A stretch of DNA of 46,580 nucleotides. Origin: a virus. The stretch's first letter is position 1; every line of letters begins with the position of its first letter. Of the stretch, positions 8,709 to 18,311 are shown in pieces. The DNA lies in the IMG/VR virus record IMGVR_UViG_3300034063_000567, positions 1 through 46,580 of that record; one strand, 5' to 3'. The notes below the pieces were generated by a model. That model was not told the DNA's origin and searched no databases. It worked only from the letters and a program-made list of their open reading frames with translations. A program made the translations under genes and the position numbers.

Positions 8709-9053
8709 ATGAAAGATCGTCTTTCACAGCGATCGATCGAAACTCTTCGATCAGCTGCGTTTTTGAACTGGCTGCAAGGAACGAACGACGTTCTAATCAG
8801 CGGCTTAACTTCACACATCCCGACTCTTGTTGAGGTGTTCATTGACGAAGCGGACAACGGTAAGTCTTTGGCGCTGCACGCTCTAACGTCTCTTCTCGCC
8901 AAATACGATGTTGAGGCAGTTTCTGACTTTTCTCACTACGTCGAACGAGAATACGGAATGTATCGATGCACTCTTACTCGAGGCGTGTTTCGCGTTATCG
9001 ATCGAGATGGAGACCTTGTTGAAAAGCTCAGCCCATTTTGGAGCAACAGATGA
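8709..9053 (+). CDS. Conserved small protein, paralogue of the gene at 19485
   Basis: The protein has 114 residues and starts behind a GGAG site (8699-8702). It aligns along its length with the product of 19485-19814: ALTSLLAKYDVEAVSDF matches ALTKLLAKWYPDAIKDA, HYVEREYGMY matches GYVEHEYGTN, and both end near L..KLSPFW or I.TFSPFW. The two genes also share CTCACATTACG just before their start codons. No known domain is recognised. It precedes the replication genes and is probably an early host-takeover or regulatory protein; this role is inference from position. Confidence 0.6.
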   Translation: MKDRLSQRSIETLRSAAFLNWLQGTNDVLISGLTSHIPTLVEVFIDEADNGKSLALHALTSLLAKYDVEAVSDFSHYVEREYGMYRCTLTRGVFRVIDRDGDLVEKLSPFWSNR

Positions 9054-9544
9054 AAAATCAACGATTAGTCGAGGTGATAAAGGCTATCTCAGCTACTGGG
9101 CCTTTTCACGTGTGTGAGATCGACACTCTAACAAACGTGAAACTGAAGTTCAAGGATAACCCGCTTGCTGGGATGGTTAAGAAACGAACAGTGGGAGCAG
9201 TTGTGGGAATTGTTGTTGGAGACGTAACGGGAAACGTGGAGTTTTTGAAGTTTTGCACTGAAAACCACGCCAGCAACCAAGTATACTCAGAACTGGCTTG
9301 GGGCAACAGAGTTAAAGATTGCCCTTCGTTGGTTCATCACGGCGATAAGATTTACTTGCATGCGATAAGAAGCGTTAAAGGCGAAGAGACTTACTTGGTC
9401 AACGGAGTCGTAACACGCCCTCAAGAAATTGTTGGTTTGACAAGGAACAACGATGAAGTGCACGTATCAAAATCGGCTTCTAACAGAGTCTACTCATCAG
9501 AGTCGATTCTGGAGATAAGAGTTGCAAATACCATTTACAGCTGA
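9050..9544 (+). CDS. Hypothetical protein coupled to the upstream small gene
   Basis: The start at 9050 makes an ATGA overlap with the previous stop, preferred to an in-frame ATG at 9038. The product has 164 residues with a beta-rich pattern, including a Val/Gly-rich stretch (VGAVVGIVVGDVTGNVEF, about residues 50-67). No motif is diagnostic and I do not recognise it. Translation coupling suggests it works with, or is co-dosed with, the 8709 product. Confidence 0.55.
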   Translation: MKNQRLVEVIKAISATGPFHVCEIDTLTNVKLKFKDNPLAGMVKKRTVGAVVGIVVGDVTGNVEFLKFCTENHASNQVYSELAWGNRVKDCPSLVHHGDKIYLHAIRSVKGEETYLVNGVVTRPQEIVGLTRNNDEVHVSKSASNRVYSSESILEIRVANTIYS

Positions 9545-9562
9545 TCTCGACTTGACACTAGG

Positions 9563-9653
9563 ATCACGACGTTGGTCTCTAGCAGGGTTTGATATATTTT
9601 GCATAGGTATATACGGTACTTACAAACTCCCTGCTAGAGATCACACTCGTGAC
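9563..9653. repeat. Inverted-repeat element copy 1
   Basis: Perfect 12-bp arms TCTCTAGCAGGG (9576-9587) and CCCTGCTAGAGA (9629-9640) flank a 41-base AT-rich core with ATAGGTATATAC in the middle. The outer flanks also pair imperfectly (TCACGA... with ...TCGTGA). The element shares arm sequence, spacer length and core with those at 18416 and 22735. It stands between genes just upstream of a promoter and the helicase gene. Confidence 0.85.
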
Positions 9654-9677
9654 TTTATTTACTTTGACGAGTGAACG

Positions 9678-9705
9678 TTGACTGCCCTTTGGCAGTATAT
9701 ACAAT
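9678..9705 (+). promoter_or_regulatory. Sigma70-like promoter before the replication genes
   Basis: TTGACT (9678-9683) and TACAAT (9700-9705) are separated by 16 bases, close to the bacterial housekeeping consensus. They lie 22 bases before the helicase start codon and directly after the inverted-repeat element. Confidence 0.6.
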
Positions 9706-9726
9706 AGCACATTACAGGAACATTAC

Positions 9727-11559
9727 ATGTCTGACTACGACGACTCAGTTACAATCGGCACTGAGAGCGAGCACAAATGGTTCGTTGTGGGATCTAGGTC
9801 CTTCAACTGGTTTCGATCGATACCCGAACGCCGGCAAGACGCATCGAACTATTCTACATGGGTTTGCGCCGCGACTGACACAACACAATCAGTCATTCTT
9901 AAGAACATCGGCAACGCTAAGATTCTGTTCTCAGATGAAGACGCTGAGCTTTCGTGGAAATACCTGAGGCTTAGAGACACATCTTACGACATTGTCAGAG
10001 ACAGCGCGGCGGTCTATAAGTCGTCAAAGCGAATCCCTGACAGATGTAATTCTGAGTTAATTGACTCAAGAGCTGCTGACTACCAAAAGCTTGCGGGATC
10101 GAACAGCGCAGTTGTTGAAGGCTACGCTTTCTTCATGGAGCAGGGAACCGGCAAGACTCTCTCAGCCATCGTCAGTATGTCAAAGCTGCCTAAGGGCTCG
10201 ATGGTGTTGATAGTATGCCCAAAGCAAGTTAGACTCAACTGGCAGCGCGAAATCAAAGAGTTCTGCAAAGTTGAGACTCACGTTGAAGTTGTAAGAGGCA
10301 GTCAAATCGATAGAATCTCGGCGTTGATCGACGCCAAGAGAGCTAGCAGAACTGCACACTTAAGTGTTGCTGTGATGGGGTACGACAGTATTCCCGGCAC
10401 GTGGGAAGCGCTAAAGCTTATGAAATGGTCTTTGTGCGTAGCAGATGAGTCGCACTTCTTCAAGTCGCACTCCACAAAGCGATGGTCGTTCATGGAAAAG
10501 CTTAGAGAGACTTGCGACAAACGAATAGCCTGCACCGGAACTCCAATAGCAAACTCCATCAACGACTTGTGGACTCAGCTTGAATGGTTGTGCAAAGGAG
10601 CGAGCGGTTTCAATTCTTTTGCAGCATTTAAGCAACACTTTGGCGTTTACGATCGTAGAGGCGATGGATCGTTCGAGCGATTCTTGGGCTTGCAAAACGT
10701 ACCGATAATCAAGGACAGACTTAGCAAGTATTCGTTCTCCATAACGAAGAAAGAAGCTATGCCAAGCCTGCCCGATAAACTGTACGACGTTGTTGAAGTT
10801 GAAATGACTGAAGATCAAATGCTTGCTTATGAGAAAATGAAGACTGCTCTTCAATTCGAAATAGAAGGAGTAATGAACTCTGATCTCAATCCTTCTGTGC
10901 AAGTCAACAACATTCTTACAATGCTTATGAAGCTCGCTCAGATTACGTCAGGGTTCATAAAGACTCCCGATGTAAAAGACGCAATGGGCGACGTAATAGC
11001 TAAGGGCACTATAATCACTTTTTCTCCAAACCCAAAGGTTGAAGCACTTTCTGAAATTCTCCTAGCAAAAGGCAAGTACGACAAGACTCTAGTGTGGGCT
11101 CACTTTAAGCACGACATACAGAAAATTAAATTGATGTGCGACACAATCGGCATCAAGGCTGTGACGTTCGACGGCGGGACAAGTGACGATAACAGAGCTG
11201 AGGCTGAGCGAGCTTTTAACAACGACGATGACTGCAAGGTGTTCATCGGGAATCCCGGCGCTGGAGGCACTGGGCTAAACTTACTAGGGTTCCCTCCACA
11301 AGATCCTAGCGCATCGCAGTGCAACGCCAATCACACTATTTACTTCAGTCAAGATTGGAGCTCTTTGAAACGATCACAATCTGAAGATAGAAATCACAGA
11401 AGGGGAGTAAGAACATGCATTCAAGTGACTGACCTGTGCATAGCGAACACTATCGATGAGCAAATTCGAGAACGAGTTGCGTCAAAGAGGTTAAACGCCT
11501 TAGAGATCACTGATGTTCGAGATTTGCTTAAGAACATTTTCAACACAAAGCTGAAGTAA
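9727..11559 (+). CDS. SNF2-like superfamily 2 DNA helicase
   Basis: The protein has 610 residues. Helicase motifs are clear: motif I MEQGTGKT (residues 137-144, Lys143), motif II DESH (240-243), motif III CTGTPIANS (~270), and in the second lobe VTFDGG, NPGAGGTGLNLLGF and QDWSSLKRSQSEDRNHRRG (motifs V and VI). The last pattern, with Q..DR.HR.G, is typical of the SNF2/RapA-like branch. Such phage proteins remodel or branch-migrate DNA during replication and recombination. It is the first gene of the replication operon, behind a good promoter and the element at 9563. Confidence 0.93.
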   Translation: MSDYDDSVTIGTESEHKWFVVGSRSFNWFRSIPERRQDASNYSTWVCAATDTTQSVILKNIGNAKILFSDEDAELSWKYLRLRDTSYDIVRDSAAVYKSSKRIPDRCNSELIDSRAADYQKLAGSNSAVVEGYAFFMEQGTGKTLSAIVSMSKLPKGSMVLIVCPKQVRLNWQREIKEFCKVETHVEVVRGSQIDRISALIDAKRASRTAHLSVAVMGYDSIPGTWEALKLMKWSLCVADESHFFKSHSTKRWSFMEKLRETCDKRIACTGTPIANSINDLWTQLEWLCKGASGFNSFAAFKQHFGVYDRRGDGSFERFLGLQNVPIIKDRLSKYSFSITKKEAMPSLPDKLYDVVEVEMTEDQMLAYEKMKTALQFEIEGVMNSDLNPSVQVNNILTMLMKLAQITSGFIKTPDVKDAMGDVIAKGTIITFSPNPKVEALSEILLAKGKYDKTLVWAHFKHDIQKIKLMCDTIGIKAVTFDGGTSDDNRAEAERAFNNDDDCKVFIGNPGAGGTGLNLLGFPPQDPSASQCNANHTIYFSQDWSSLKRSQSEDRNHRRGVRTCIQVTDLCIANTIDEQIRERVASKRLNALEITDVRDLLKNIFNTKLK

Positions 11560-11560
11560 C

Positions 11561-11875
11561 ATGACAAACAGAGTGTTTATAGTTGAGGAAACCAACAAAG
11601 ACATCAGCGATGCTACTAGGCACGGAGACGTAACTATCATGTTTCCGTCAAGCGAGTTCAGGCCTAGTGTGTGGCACTACTCAATGCCCAGAGTAATTAG
11701 GCTCAAACTAGTTGACATGAGTTTCGACCCTGATTCTGACTGCATCATTGCCTTGGGCCCTAGCCCTCTGTTAATTTCAGCAATCGCCGCAGCCTTAAGC
11801 GTTTACAAACGAGTTTCAGTTCTATACTGGAATGCCTCTAGCAGCACTTACGTAAAACGAGAAGAAACAATATGA
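11561..11875 (+). CDS. Conserved phage hypothetical protein next to helicase
   Basis: The protein has 104 residues and starts one base after the helicase stop. The pattern RVFIVEE...DIS.A..HGDVTIMFP, followed by a hydrophobic stretch CIIALGPSPLLISAIAAAL and ending VSVLYWNASSSTYV, resembles a small protein often found beside helicases or polymerases in phage replication modules. I know no function for that family. It overlaps the next gene by ATGA. Confidence 0.6.
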   Translation: MTNRVFIVEETNKDISDATRHGDVTIMFPSSEFRPSVWHYSMPRVIRLKLVDMSFDPDSDCIIALGPSPLLISAIAAALSVYKRVSVLYWNASSSTYVKREETI

Positions 11876-12408
11876 CACCTGAGCAACAAAACATTTACTC
11901 TACAACTCTTAGCGCGCTTTCAGGCGTTCTTATAGCTTTGAAAGACGCAGCTGGGCAGACACATGAGAGCTCAACAATTGAGAACGACGCAGACCACGAG
12001 TATTGCCTGTCAGAGGCTTTGAGCTTGGTTGAAAACTTAAAGAAACTTATGAATAAAGAACGGTCAAGACTTGTTAAAAATGTCTGCACTAAGTGGCAAG
12101 AACGTGGAATTCCCGAACCTGTGCGCACAGAGTACTTGACTTCAACACCATACATCACTGTTATGCCCAAGCTGCCCAGCCCGACATCGGCTGACACTAG
12201 ACTTGCGTATCAGGAAATGCTGAAGAGCTTCGGTATGAACTTCGACGCTGTGTCGTTCGATCTGTTCAGGCCTTATTGGCCAGGCTTTTCTACGTACGTT
12301 GCGGAACTTCAGTCACAGGGAAAACCAATCCCTCCCGGCTGCAAGCCCGCTAGTTTCATCAAGTTTGACCTCAAGCACGCTAAGAAGCGGAAAGGAGTCA
12401 CAGAGTAG
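11872..12408 (+). CDS. Hypothetical protein in replication operon
   Basis: The protein has 178 residues and is coupled by ATGA to the preceding gene. The N-terminal half is helical (residues ~1-85), the middle is Pro-rich, and the C-terminus is basic (KHAKKRKG). No motif is recognised. The basic tail and location suggest a DNA-associated accessory protein, but this is only a guess. Confidence 0.5.
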   Translation: MTPEQQNIYSTTLSALSGVLIALKDAAGQTHESSTIENDADHEYCLSEALSLVENLKKLMNKERSRLVKNVCTKWQERGIPEPVRTEYLTSTPYITVMPKLPSPTSADTRLAYQEMLKSFGMNFDAVSFDLFRPYWPGFSTYVAELQSQGKPIPPGCKPASFIKFDLKHAKKRKGVTE

Positions 12409-12453
12409 TTAGCCCCGTTTGTTACTAGTCTTCAACTTTACAAGGTATTTACA

Positions 12454-13284
12454 ATGTCAAAGAAAAGTTCTACTGATCTGTCTGTCCCGGGCGCACCAAA
12501 TGTGGCGCTTTCTGTTGTCCCTGATCACATGCTAGCCGACGGAGCAATGGGTACAGAGACTCTACGAAAGTACGTGTTGCCCCCGAGGATTCTTGTCGTG
12601 CAACCCACAAGCAAGCCGCCTCTTGATAAGCACGACGCTGGGACTGCAATACTTCTTCCGGGCGAAGTGATTCTATCATCGTGGTCTAAAGCTGATTCAA
12701 TGAGCAAGACTCCGATTATTTTTACTCCCATTTACCAGTTCAACGAATTCACGCTTGACAACCCTCTGGAAATTCACCAGAGTCACGGTCGAGTTCGAGA
12801 GCGCACTTTTGACTCAAATTCCGACTTGGCTCGGCGTGCAATGTCAAGGGACGCTTCTATTCGTGAAATTCCTTGCCCTGAAATGCCTGACAAACGATGC
12901 CGTTACGTTATGCGCATGAACTTTCTGTGGATGATTACATCATCGGAAAGTAACACTGGGTTCACTCCGTGCTTTGTGAGCTTCAAAAGGACTGAAGCAA
13001 ACTCGGCAAGAGCGCTCAACACTCTCATTATGGCGCGACAGGCTCCGATTTTCGGCTGCTCGTTCGCAGCTGTTGTGGGAAAGCGATCTAACGATCGAGG
13101 AATCTGGTATGGATTCGATATCACCAACCCGCCGCTTGAGTTCAGCCCGTGGGTTAGTGACCCTGAGCTGTACCAAAAGTTCAAGGCTGCTCATGAAGCT
13201 GCCAAAGAGGCTCATGACGCAGAGTTGTTTGAAATCAGCGACGCTGATGAAGGCGTAGTTGAATCTGTTAACGCCGATTTTTAG
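12454..13284 (+). CDS. Putative ssDNA-binding / replication accessory protein
   Basis: The protein has 276 residues. The segment PPRILVVQPTSKPPL followed by AGTAILLPGEVIL is the pattern of a phage family (P-R-x-x-V-Q-P...pGd/e) repeatedly found between helicase and primase or polymerase genes. The middle is beta-rich and the C-terminus is strongly acidic (ELFEISDADEGVVESVNADF), like the acidic tails of ssDNA-binding proteins. It has an AAGG ribosome site and its own downstream terminator, consistent with high expression. The ssDNA-binding role is inferred from context, tail and fold pattern. Confidence 0.5.
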   Translation: MSKKSSTDLSVPGAPNVALSVVPDHMLADGAMGTETLRKYVLPPRILVVQPTSKPPLDKHDAGTAILLPGEVILSSWSKADSMSKTPIIFTPIYQFNEFTLDNPLEIHQSHGRVRERTFDSNSDLARRAMSRDASIREIPCPEMPDKRCRYVMRMNFLWMITSSESNTGFTPCFVSFKRTEANSARALNTLIMARQAPIFGCSFAAVVGKRSNDRGIWYGFDITNPPLEFSPWVSDPELYQKFKAAHEAAKEAHDAELFEISDADEGVVESVNADF

Positions 13285-13306
13285 TTGACAAAGTGTCACG
13301 TTAACG

Positions 13307-13337
13307 CCCGCCGTAACCACGTCGTTACGGCGGGTTT
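13307..13337 (+). terminator. Rho-independent terminator
   Basis: A perfect 11-bp GC-rich stem, CCCGCCGTAAC (13307-13317) with GTTACGGCGGG (13324-13334), has a 6-base loop and is followed by TTTCTCT. It sits in the short gap after the putative ssDNA-binding gene, allowing that gene to be expressed above the primase gene. Confidence 0.88.
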
Positions 13338-13351
13338 CTCTAAACATTCGT

Positions 13352-16189
13352 ATGGACACTATGCGCAGCTTTATCAACATACCGGCAGAGCTTCAACGGC
13401 ACAACATCGAGTACTTGCCTTTGAACGAGTCTGAAATAAGCACATGTTGCCCGTTTCATGAAGATACTTCTCCTAGCTGCCACATTCACTTAGAAAAGCA
13501 GACGTTCATTTGCAGAGCGTCTCACTGCGCTGAGTCAGGAGATATAGTATCGTACTTAGCTAGGCACTTGAAAGTGTCTCGTAACGAAGTAGTTCAGGAC
13601 TTAACTACTCGTTACCCGATGTCTAATGAACCCACTGTGTCGGGAGAAGTAGTAGAAAAGTACCACCGTCGCATCTGGGTAGCACACGTACTTCTTCACG
13701 AGCTCAAGAAGCGCGGAATAACTGACAACGACATTAGAACACACAGATTAGGCGAACACAAAGGCCGAATAACAATACCGATTAAAAACGAATCAGGAAT
13801 GTTCGTTAACATTCGGTCGTATCTGCCTGGAGCGCCTGGCGCTGACAAAATGAAGAATTTGAAGGGAAGAGCTAAACAGTTGAGGCTGTTCCCTGTCTCT
13901 CAAATGAGCTACCCAAACATCATTATTTGCGGCGGTGAAATGAAAGCTATCGTCACAGCAAGAGTGATGAATAAGCACAACTTCGGCGCAGTCTGTGTTA
14001 CTGGCGGTGAAGGCGCCTGGGAGCCGTATTTGACTCCGTTGTTCTTGGGCAAAAGCGTGTGGGTCATGCTAGACATTGATGCAGCGGGAGTTGTTGCATC
14101 AAATAACGTGTGCAAATACTTAGCACGAACTGTGTCAGAGCTTTACAACGTTAGACTCCCTCTGGATATAGACACGTACCCTAAAGGCGATATTAACGAT
14201 TACGTTGCAGATTTTGAGGACAAAGGAAACGGAAACTTACTTGAAGTCATAAAAGACACTCAGTTGTGGCAACTTGAGAAGAGCGAACGATATTCAGACG
14301 ACGAAACGCCAGTTGAAGTTACTTTAACTCAAACGGGTCAGGCGTCATACACAGCAGTTAAGGTAGAATTCACGGCGACTGTGTCAACTTTAGACACGTC
14401 TCCGTACGTAGTGCCCAAGGAAGTAGTTGTTGAGTGCAGTAGAGACCAAGATTGCTGTTCGATATGCCCTGTGTTTTTCAACGCTCCTGAGCACGTTTAC
14501 ACAGTGCATCCCGAATCGGCCGCCATTTTAGACATGGTTGGGCAGCGTAAATTTAGCCAAGTTTCAGCACTAAAGGAAGAATTCCAAGTGCCTGAAATGT
14601 GCAAAGTGTGCAAGTTTACTCCGTCTACTTACTGGAATGTAGAAGACAGTCGACTGTGCCCTCAACTGGCAATCACAAACAACTCAGCCGAGAGACCCTT
14701 AATGCCCGCGTTATGCGTAGGTGACTCTCTAGAGTTGAATGAAACGTATAGAATGACTGGGCGAATGCACCCTCATCCGCTAACTCAACAAAGCACACTA
14801 GTTGTTTCAAAATACTCGGCAGTTCACGACGCACTTAGCAACTATGCTATACAGGATTCACATCGACTTGAGGTGTTTAAGCCCAGTGAGTGGACGTTAT
14901 CAGCAGTCAAAGACAAACTAAATGATGTGTACAATGACCTTGCGGCTAACGTCACTAGAATATATCAACGAACTTCGCTTCATGCAATGATCGACTTGGC
15001 GTACCACTCATCGCTGCTGATACGGCTTGATGATAAATCAACTAAGGGATGGGTTGAAGTTCTTGTAGTAGGCGATTCTGCACAGGGAAAATCTGAAACA
15101 GCACTTAGTATGCAGTCACATTACGGCCTTGGAGAGAAAGTTGAGTGTAAGAACGCGTCTGTTGCGGGTCTTTTGGGCGGCCTTCAACAAATGGGCTCTA
15201 GATGGTTTGTGTCGTGGGGATTGTGGCCGACTCACGACAGGCGACTTTTGATTCTAGAAGAAGTTAAGGGCGCCTCAACAGATGTACTTGGAAAGCTTAC
15301 AGATATGCGAAGCTCAGGGTTTGCAGAAATACCCAAAATTGAGAGACGCAGGACTTACGCACGCACTCGCACAGTGTGGTTGAGCAACCCTCGGTCCAAC
15401 ATGTCGTTAGACAGGTACAGCTACGGAGTAAACGCAATTGTAGAGTTAATAGGCTCTCTAGAAGACGTTAGACGATTTGACTCTGTCATGCTGGTAGAAA
15501 AATCTGAAGTTGATAGCAGCCTTATTCACAACTATCACTTGACTGGAATGTCGTATGAGCACAAATACACGTCGCAGTTGTGCAGAGACTTGATACTGTG
15601 GTGTTGGACCCGGCCTCATGCTGAGTTCACAGATAGAGCTCGAGTAATGACAATGGAAGCGGCACAACAACTAACTCAAGAGTTCACTGACACTATTCCT
15701 ATAGTTGACAAAGGCAGCATGAGGTACAAAGTCGCTAGACTTGCAGCGGCTGTTGCTGGGCGCACCTTTAGCGGCACTGACTCATTAGAGCACGTGTTAG
15801 TTAGACAGTGCCACGTTGAGTGGGTTGCTGAGTTCTTGAGAGAAATCTACAGCACTACAGCAATGGGCTACAAAGCGTTCACTGAAGCCGAGTCAGCGAA
15901 CAACGTGCTAAGTGACCCTCAGGAGATCATCAAGCGACTTGGAGAGGTTCCGTATCCCGCGGACTTTATACACAGCTTGACTCATGCAAGTTTTATAGAC
16001 TCAAGAGACATCATGGACTGGTGCCAGTGGCCGCCTGAAGAATGCAATAGGCTTATTTCGTTTTTGGTAAGAAAAAGGGCGTTCAAGAGAGTCAACAGAG
16101 CTTACGTAAAAACTCCGGCATTCATTTTGCTTTTGAAGACTCACGGTTCAATAGTTCGAGATAGACCAGATTACGTAGAGGAATTTTAA
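13352..16189 (+). CDS. DNA primase fused to MCM-like AAA+ helicase
   Basis: The protein has 945 residues. The N-terminus has a CHC2-type zinc finger (CCPFHEDTSPSC from Cys32, then CRASHC). A TOPRIM domain follows with ICGGEMKA (Glu196) and MLDIDAAG (Asp241, Asp243), the primase active site. From about 365 there is a zinc-bearing OB-like region (Cys368/369/372, Cys417/420, then YRMTGRMHPHP) as in the MCM N-domain. The AAA+ core has Walker A GDSAQGKS (574-581), Walker B LLILEE (632-637), sensor 1 VWLSNPR and RRFD (707-710), the MCM arginine-finger pattern. It would both prime and unwind at the phage fork. Most phages use DnaB-type helicases, so the MCM partner is unusual. Confidence 0.88.
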   Translation: MDTMRSFINIPAELQRHNIEYLPLNESEISTCCPFHEDTSPSCHIHLEKQTFICRASHCAESGDIVSYLARHLKVSRNEVVQDLTTRYPMSNEPTVSGEVVEKYHRRIWVAHVLLHELKKRGITDNDIRTHRLGEHKGRITIPIKNESGMFVNIRSYLPGAPGADKMKNLKGRAKQLRLFPVSQMSYPNIIICGGEMKAIVTARVMNKHNFGAVCVTGGEGAWEPYLTPLFLGKSVWVMLDIDAAGVVASNNVCKYLARTVSELYNVRLPLDIDTYPKGDINDYVADFEDKGNGNLLEVIKDTQLWQLEKSERYSDDETPVEVTLTQTGQASYTAVKVEFTATVSTLDTSPYVVPKEVVVECSRDQDCCSICPVFFNAPEHVYTVHPESAAILDMVGQRKFSQVSALKEEFQVPEMCKVCKFTPSTYWNVEDSRLCPQLAITNNSAERPLMPALCVGDSLELNETYRMTGRMHPHPLTQQSTLVVSKYSAVHDALSNYAIQDSHRLEVFKPSEWTLSAVKDKLNDVYNDLAANVTRIYQRTSLHAMIDLAYHSSLLIRLDDKSTKGWVEVLVVGDSAQGKSETALSMQSHYGLGEKVECKNASVAGLLGGLQQMGSRWFVSWGLWPTHDRRLLILEEVKGASTDVLGKLTDMRSSGFAEIPKIERRRTYARTRTVWLSNPRSNMSLDRYSYGVNAIVELIGSLEDVRRFDSVMLVEKSEVDSSLIHNYHLTGMSYEHKYTSQLCRDLILWCWTRPHAEFTDRARVMTMEAAQQLTQEFTDTIPIVDKGSMRYKVARLAAAVAGRTFSGTDSLEHVLVRQCHVEWVAEFLREIYSTTAMGYKAFTEAESANNVLSDPQEIIKRLGEVPYPADFIHSLTHASFIDSRDIMDWCQWPPEECNRLISFLVRKRAFKRVNRAYVKTPAFILLLKTHGSIVRDRPDYVEEF

Positions 16190-18255
16190 TGGCGCTTAGA
16201 TTTTCTAGAAACGGCGGAATAATGATTGAGTCTCTTGAAGAGCTCAATAAAATCGCCATGCCTGGCAAGACACTGTTTCTTGACTTAGAAACGACAAGCT
16301 TTGATGACGACAAAATGTCTGTCAACCCGTGGCACGACTGTTGGGTGTTGGGAGTGTGCGTAAAGACTGAAGAGACTCCTGCGTATTACATACCCGTAAA
16401 TCACAGGCACTACGAGCACAACATAGACGCCACTGAAGTGCAGCAATGGTTAGTCAACGTTGCGTTTGAGGGCAAAGCTCGTTGGGTTAATCACAACATA
16501 AAGTACGACGCGCATGTGCTGTATAACGCTCTAGGGATTGACGCCTCAGTGCCGCTGTACGACACTCTTGACTTGGCTAAGCTTGTTGATTCAGATAGAA
16601 TGCGTTACAGCTTAGACGCACTTAGCTACGATTGGCTGAAACATGATATTAACGTCTTTGAAGACGCCTTTAGCCCGTATTTGAAGAACGGTCGAGGTCA
16701 CACTATTTGCAAAGACTATGGAGCAGTCCCTCCCGACATCATGGCGGAATACGGCTGCCAAGACGTCATCACCAACGAGAAGTTGTGGAATTACATAGGT
16801 CGACACATGCCGCCCGAGTCTATGCAGCTTGTAGAGATCAGTTCACAGCTGACTGAGGTGTGCCTAAGAATGGAACGGCACGGCATGCCTATCAACATGC
16901 AGATGTGTAAAGAACGAATGTTCGACACATTGTCAGAGTTGATTAAAATTGAGACCGAGCTAGAGGCAGAGGTCGGCTACGCGTTTCTTCCACACAACTC
17001 AAAAGACTGCTTTGATGTTTTATGCTGCCATTACGGGCTTCCGGTTTTGGCCTACACTGAGGGAAAGAAGTCTGACGACTCAGAGCCGTTAGAAGGAGAC
17101 GCACCTAAAGGTAACCCCAGCTTTGCTGCTGATGTGCTTAGAAAGTATTTGGCACACCCTGAAGCGCCCAGAAACGTTATTGAGAAAATGCTTAGATATC
17201 GTCGACTTAAGACGTTTATAAGCTACTTTCTTGAACCTTGGGACGAACTTGAAGTAAACAATTTCTTGCATGGAAGTTACAATGCAACTGTTCGAACAGG
17301 TCGAATGTCTTGCAGTAAGCCCAACATGCAGCAGTTGATGGATGAAGCTAAAGACCTTGTTGTAACTCATGATGAAGACTACACTATAGGATCAATCGAC
17401 TACTCTCAAATTGAGTTTAGAATGATTGTGCATTACATTCGTGACGAGTCTTGCATAAAGTCGTACAATGACAACCCTCTAACTGACTTCCATGACTGGG
17501 TTAGAGATATGTGCCAGATTGATCGTAAGTCTGCTAAAACGTCCAACTTCCTTATGGGTTATGGTGGCGGTAAAAGCACTCTTATCAAACAGCTTATATC
17601 GATCGACACTCTGGTGTCTGACATCATAGATGAATTGAAGTCTGACCCTGACTATTTAGCTGCAGATAGCAACATCAAGTCTTCTATGTTCACTGAACGA
17701 GCCACAAGTAGAGCTACGGGAGTGTATAACAAATACCACGACACTCTTCCCGGGATTAGAATCACAAGTAGAGCAGCAATGAACAAGGTTCTAAGCCAGG
17801 GTTATGTAACTAATTGGTTCGGAAGGCGTCGTAAACTACCTCCGGCCTTCGCCTATAAGGCGTTTAACAACTTGTGCCAAGGTTCATCTGCTGACTTCAT
17901 GAAAGAGAGACTATGTTCGTTACACTATTGGCTTAGAGATAACGTACCAGAGGTCGTACTTATTGGAGTCATACATGATGAAGTTCTATTTTATGGCCCA
18001 ACTAGCTGTATGACTGATTACGTACTGAACTCTATATCGTACATACTTGAGGATTCAAGTCGACCCTTTAGGATTCCTATTAGGACGTCACTTGGTTTGT
18101 CAACTAAATCGTGGTATGAAGCTGTCCATGATGATTCAATACGGGATTTTGATAGGTTGACCTTTAGGCCGGATAACTACCAACAAACTTACGATAGAGG
18201 GTTGAGTGACCCATGGAGTGATGCTGATGACCTACCACAACCTACTTCAACGTAA
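16189..18255 (+). CDS. DNA polymerase I family (family A) with 3'-5' exonuclease
   Basis: The protein has 688 residues and starts on the last base of the primase stop; an in-frame ATG at 16222 is an alternative. The exonuclease domain shows FLDLET (Asp32, Glu34), NHNIKYDAH and a later YGCQDVITN. The polymerase domain shows motif A IDYSQIEFR (Asp404), motif B RKSAKTSNFLMGYGGG and motif C IHDEV (His596-Asp597-Glu598). There is no 5'-nuclease domain; that activity is encoded separately at 24818. It is the likely replicative polymerase, acting with the primase-helicase just upstream. Confidence 0.95.
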   Translation: MALRFSRNGGIMIESLEELNKIAMPGKTLFLDLETTSFDDDKMSVNPWHDCWVLGVCVKTEETPAYYIPVNHRHYEHNIDATEVQQWLVNVAFEGKARWVNHNIKYDAHVLYNALGIDASVPLYDTLDLAKLVDSDRMRYSLDALSYDWLKHDINVFEDAFSPYLKNGRGHTICKDYGAVPPDIMAEYGCQDVITNEKLWNYIGRHMPPESMQLVEISSQLTEVCLRMERHGMPINMQMCKERMFDTLSELIKIETELEAEVGYAFLPHNSKDCFDVLCCHYGLPVLAYTEGKKSDDSEPLEGDAPKGNPSFAADVLRKYLAHPEAPRNVIEKMLRYRRLKTFISYFLEPWDELEVNNFLHGSYNATVRTGRMSCSKPNMQQLMDEAKDLVVTHDEDYTIGSIDYSQIEFRMIVHYIRDESCIKSYNDNPLTDFHDWVRDMCQIDRKSAKTSNFLMGYGGGKSTLIKQLISIDTLVSDIIDELKSDPDYLAADSNIKSSMFTERATSRATGVYNKYHDTLPGIRITSRAAMNKVLSQGYVTNWFGRRRKLPPAFAYKAFNNLCQGSSADFMKERLCSLHYWLRDNVPEVVLIGVIHDEVLFYGPTSCMTDYVLNSISYILEDSSRPFRIPIRTSLGLSTKSWYEAVHDDSIRDFDRLTFRPDNYQQTYDRGLSDPWSDADDLPQPTST

Positions 18256-18288
18256 AGGACCTTCAGGTTGAGGTCGATAGGTTTGATG

Positions 18289-18311
18289 GGTACAATACTC
18301 TGTATTGTACC
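18289..18311. repeat. Perfect 10-bp inverted repeat with 3-base loop
   Basis: GGTACAATAC (18289-18298) and GTATTGTACC (18302-18311) flank TCT. There is no T-tract after it, so it is not a typical terminator for the polymerase gene, although weak termination cannot be excluded. Confidence 0.85.

Noticed and set aside
8546-8833. 95-codon + strand frame over the 8.6 kb leader
   Set aside because: It crosses the promoter-like repeats and the start of the 8709 gene, and lacks a ribosome site.
9563-9653. Inverted-repeat element as a Rho-independent terminator
   Set aside because: The loop would be 41 bases and no T-run follows the right arm. The core is AT-rich with promoter-like sequence.
10411-10902. 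163-codon minus-strand frame inside the helicase gene
   Set aside because: It overlaps conserved helicase motifs on the + strand and has no ribosome site.
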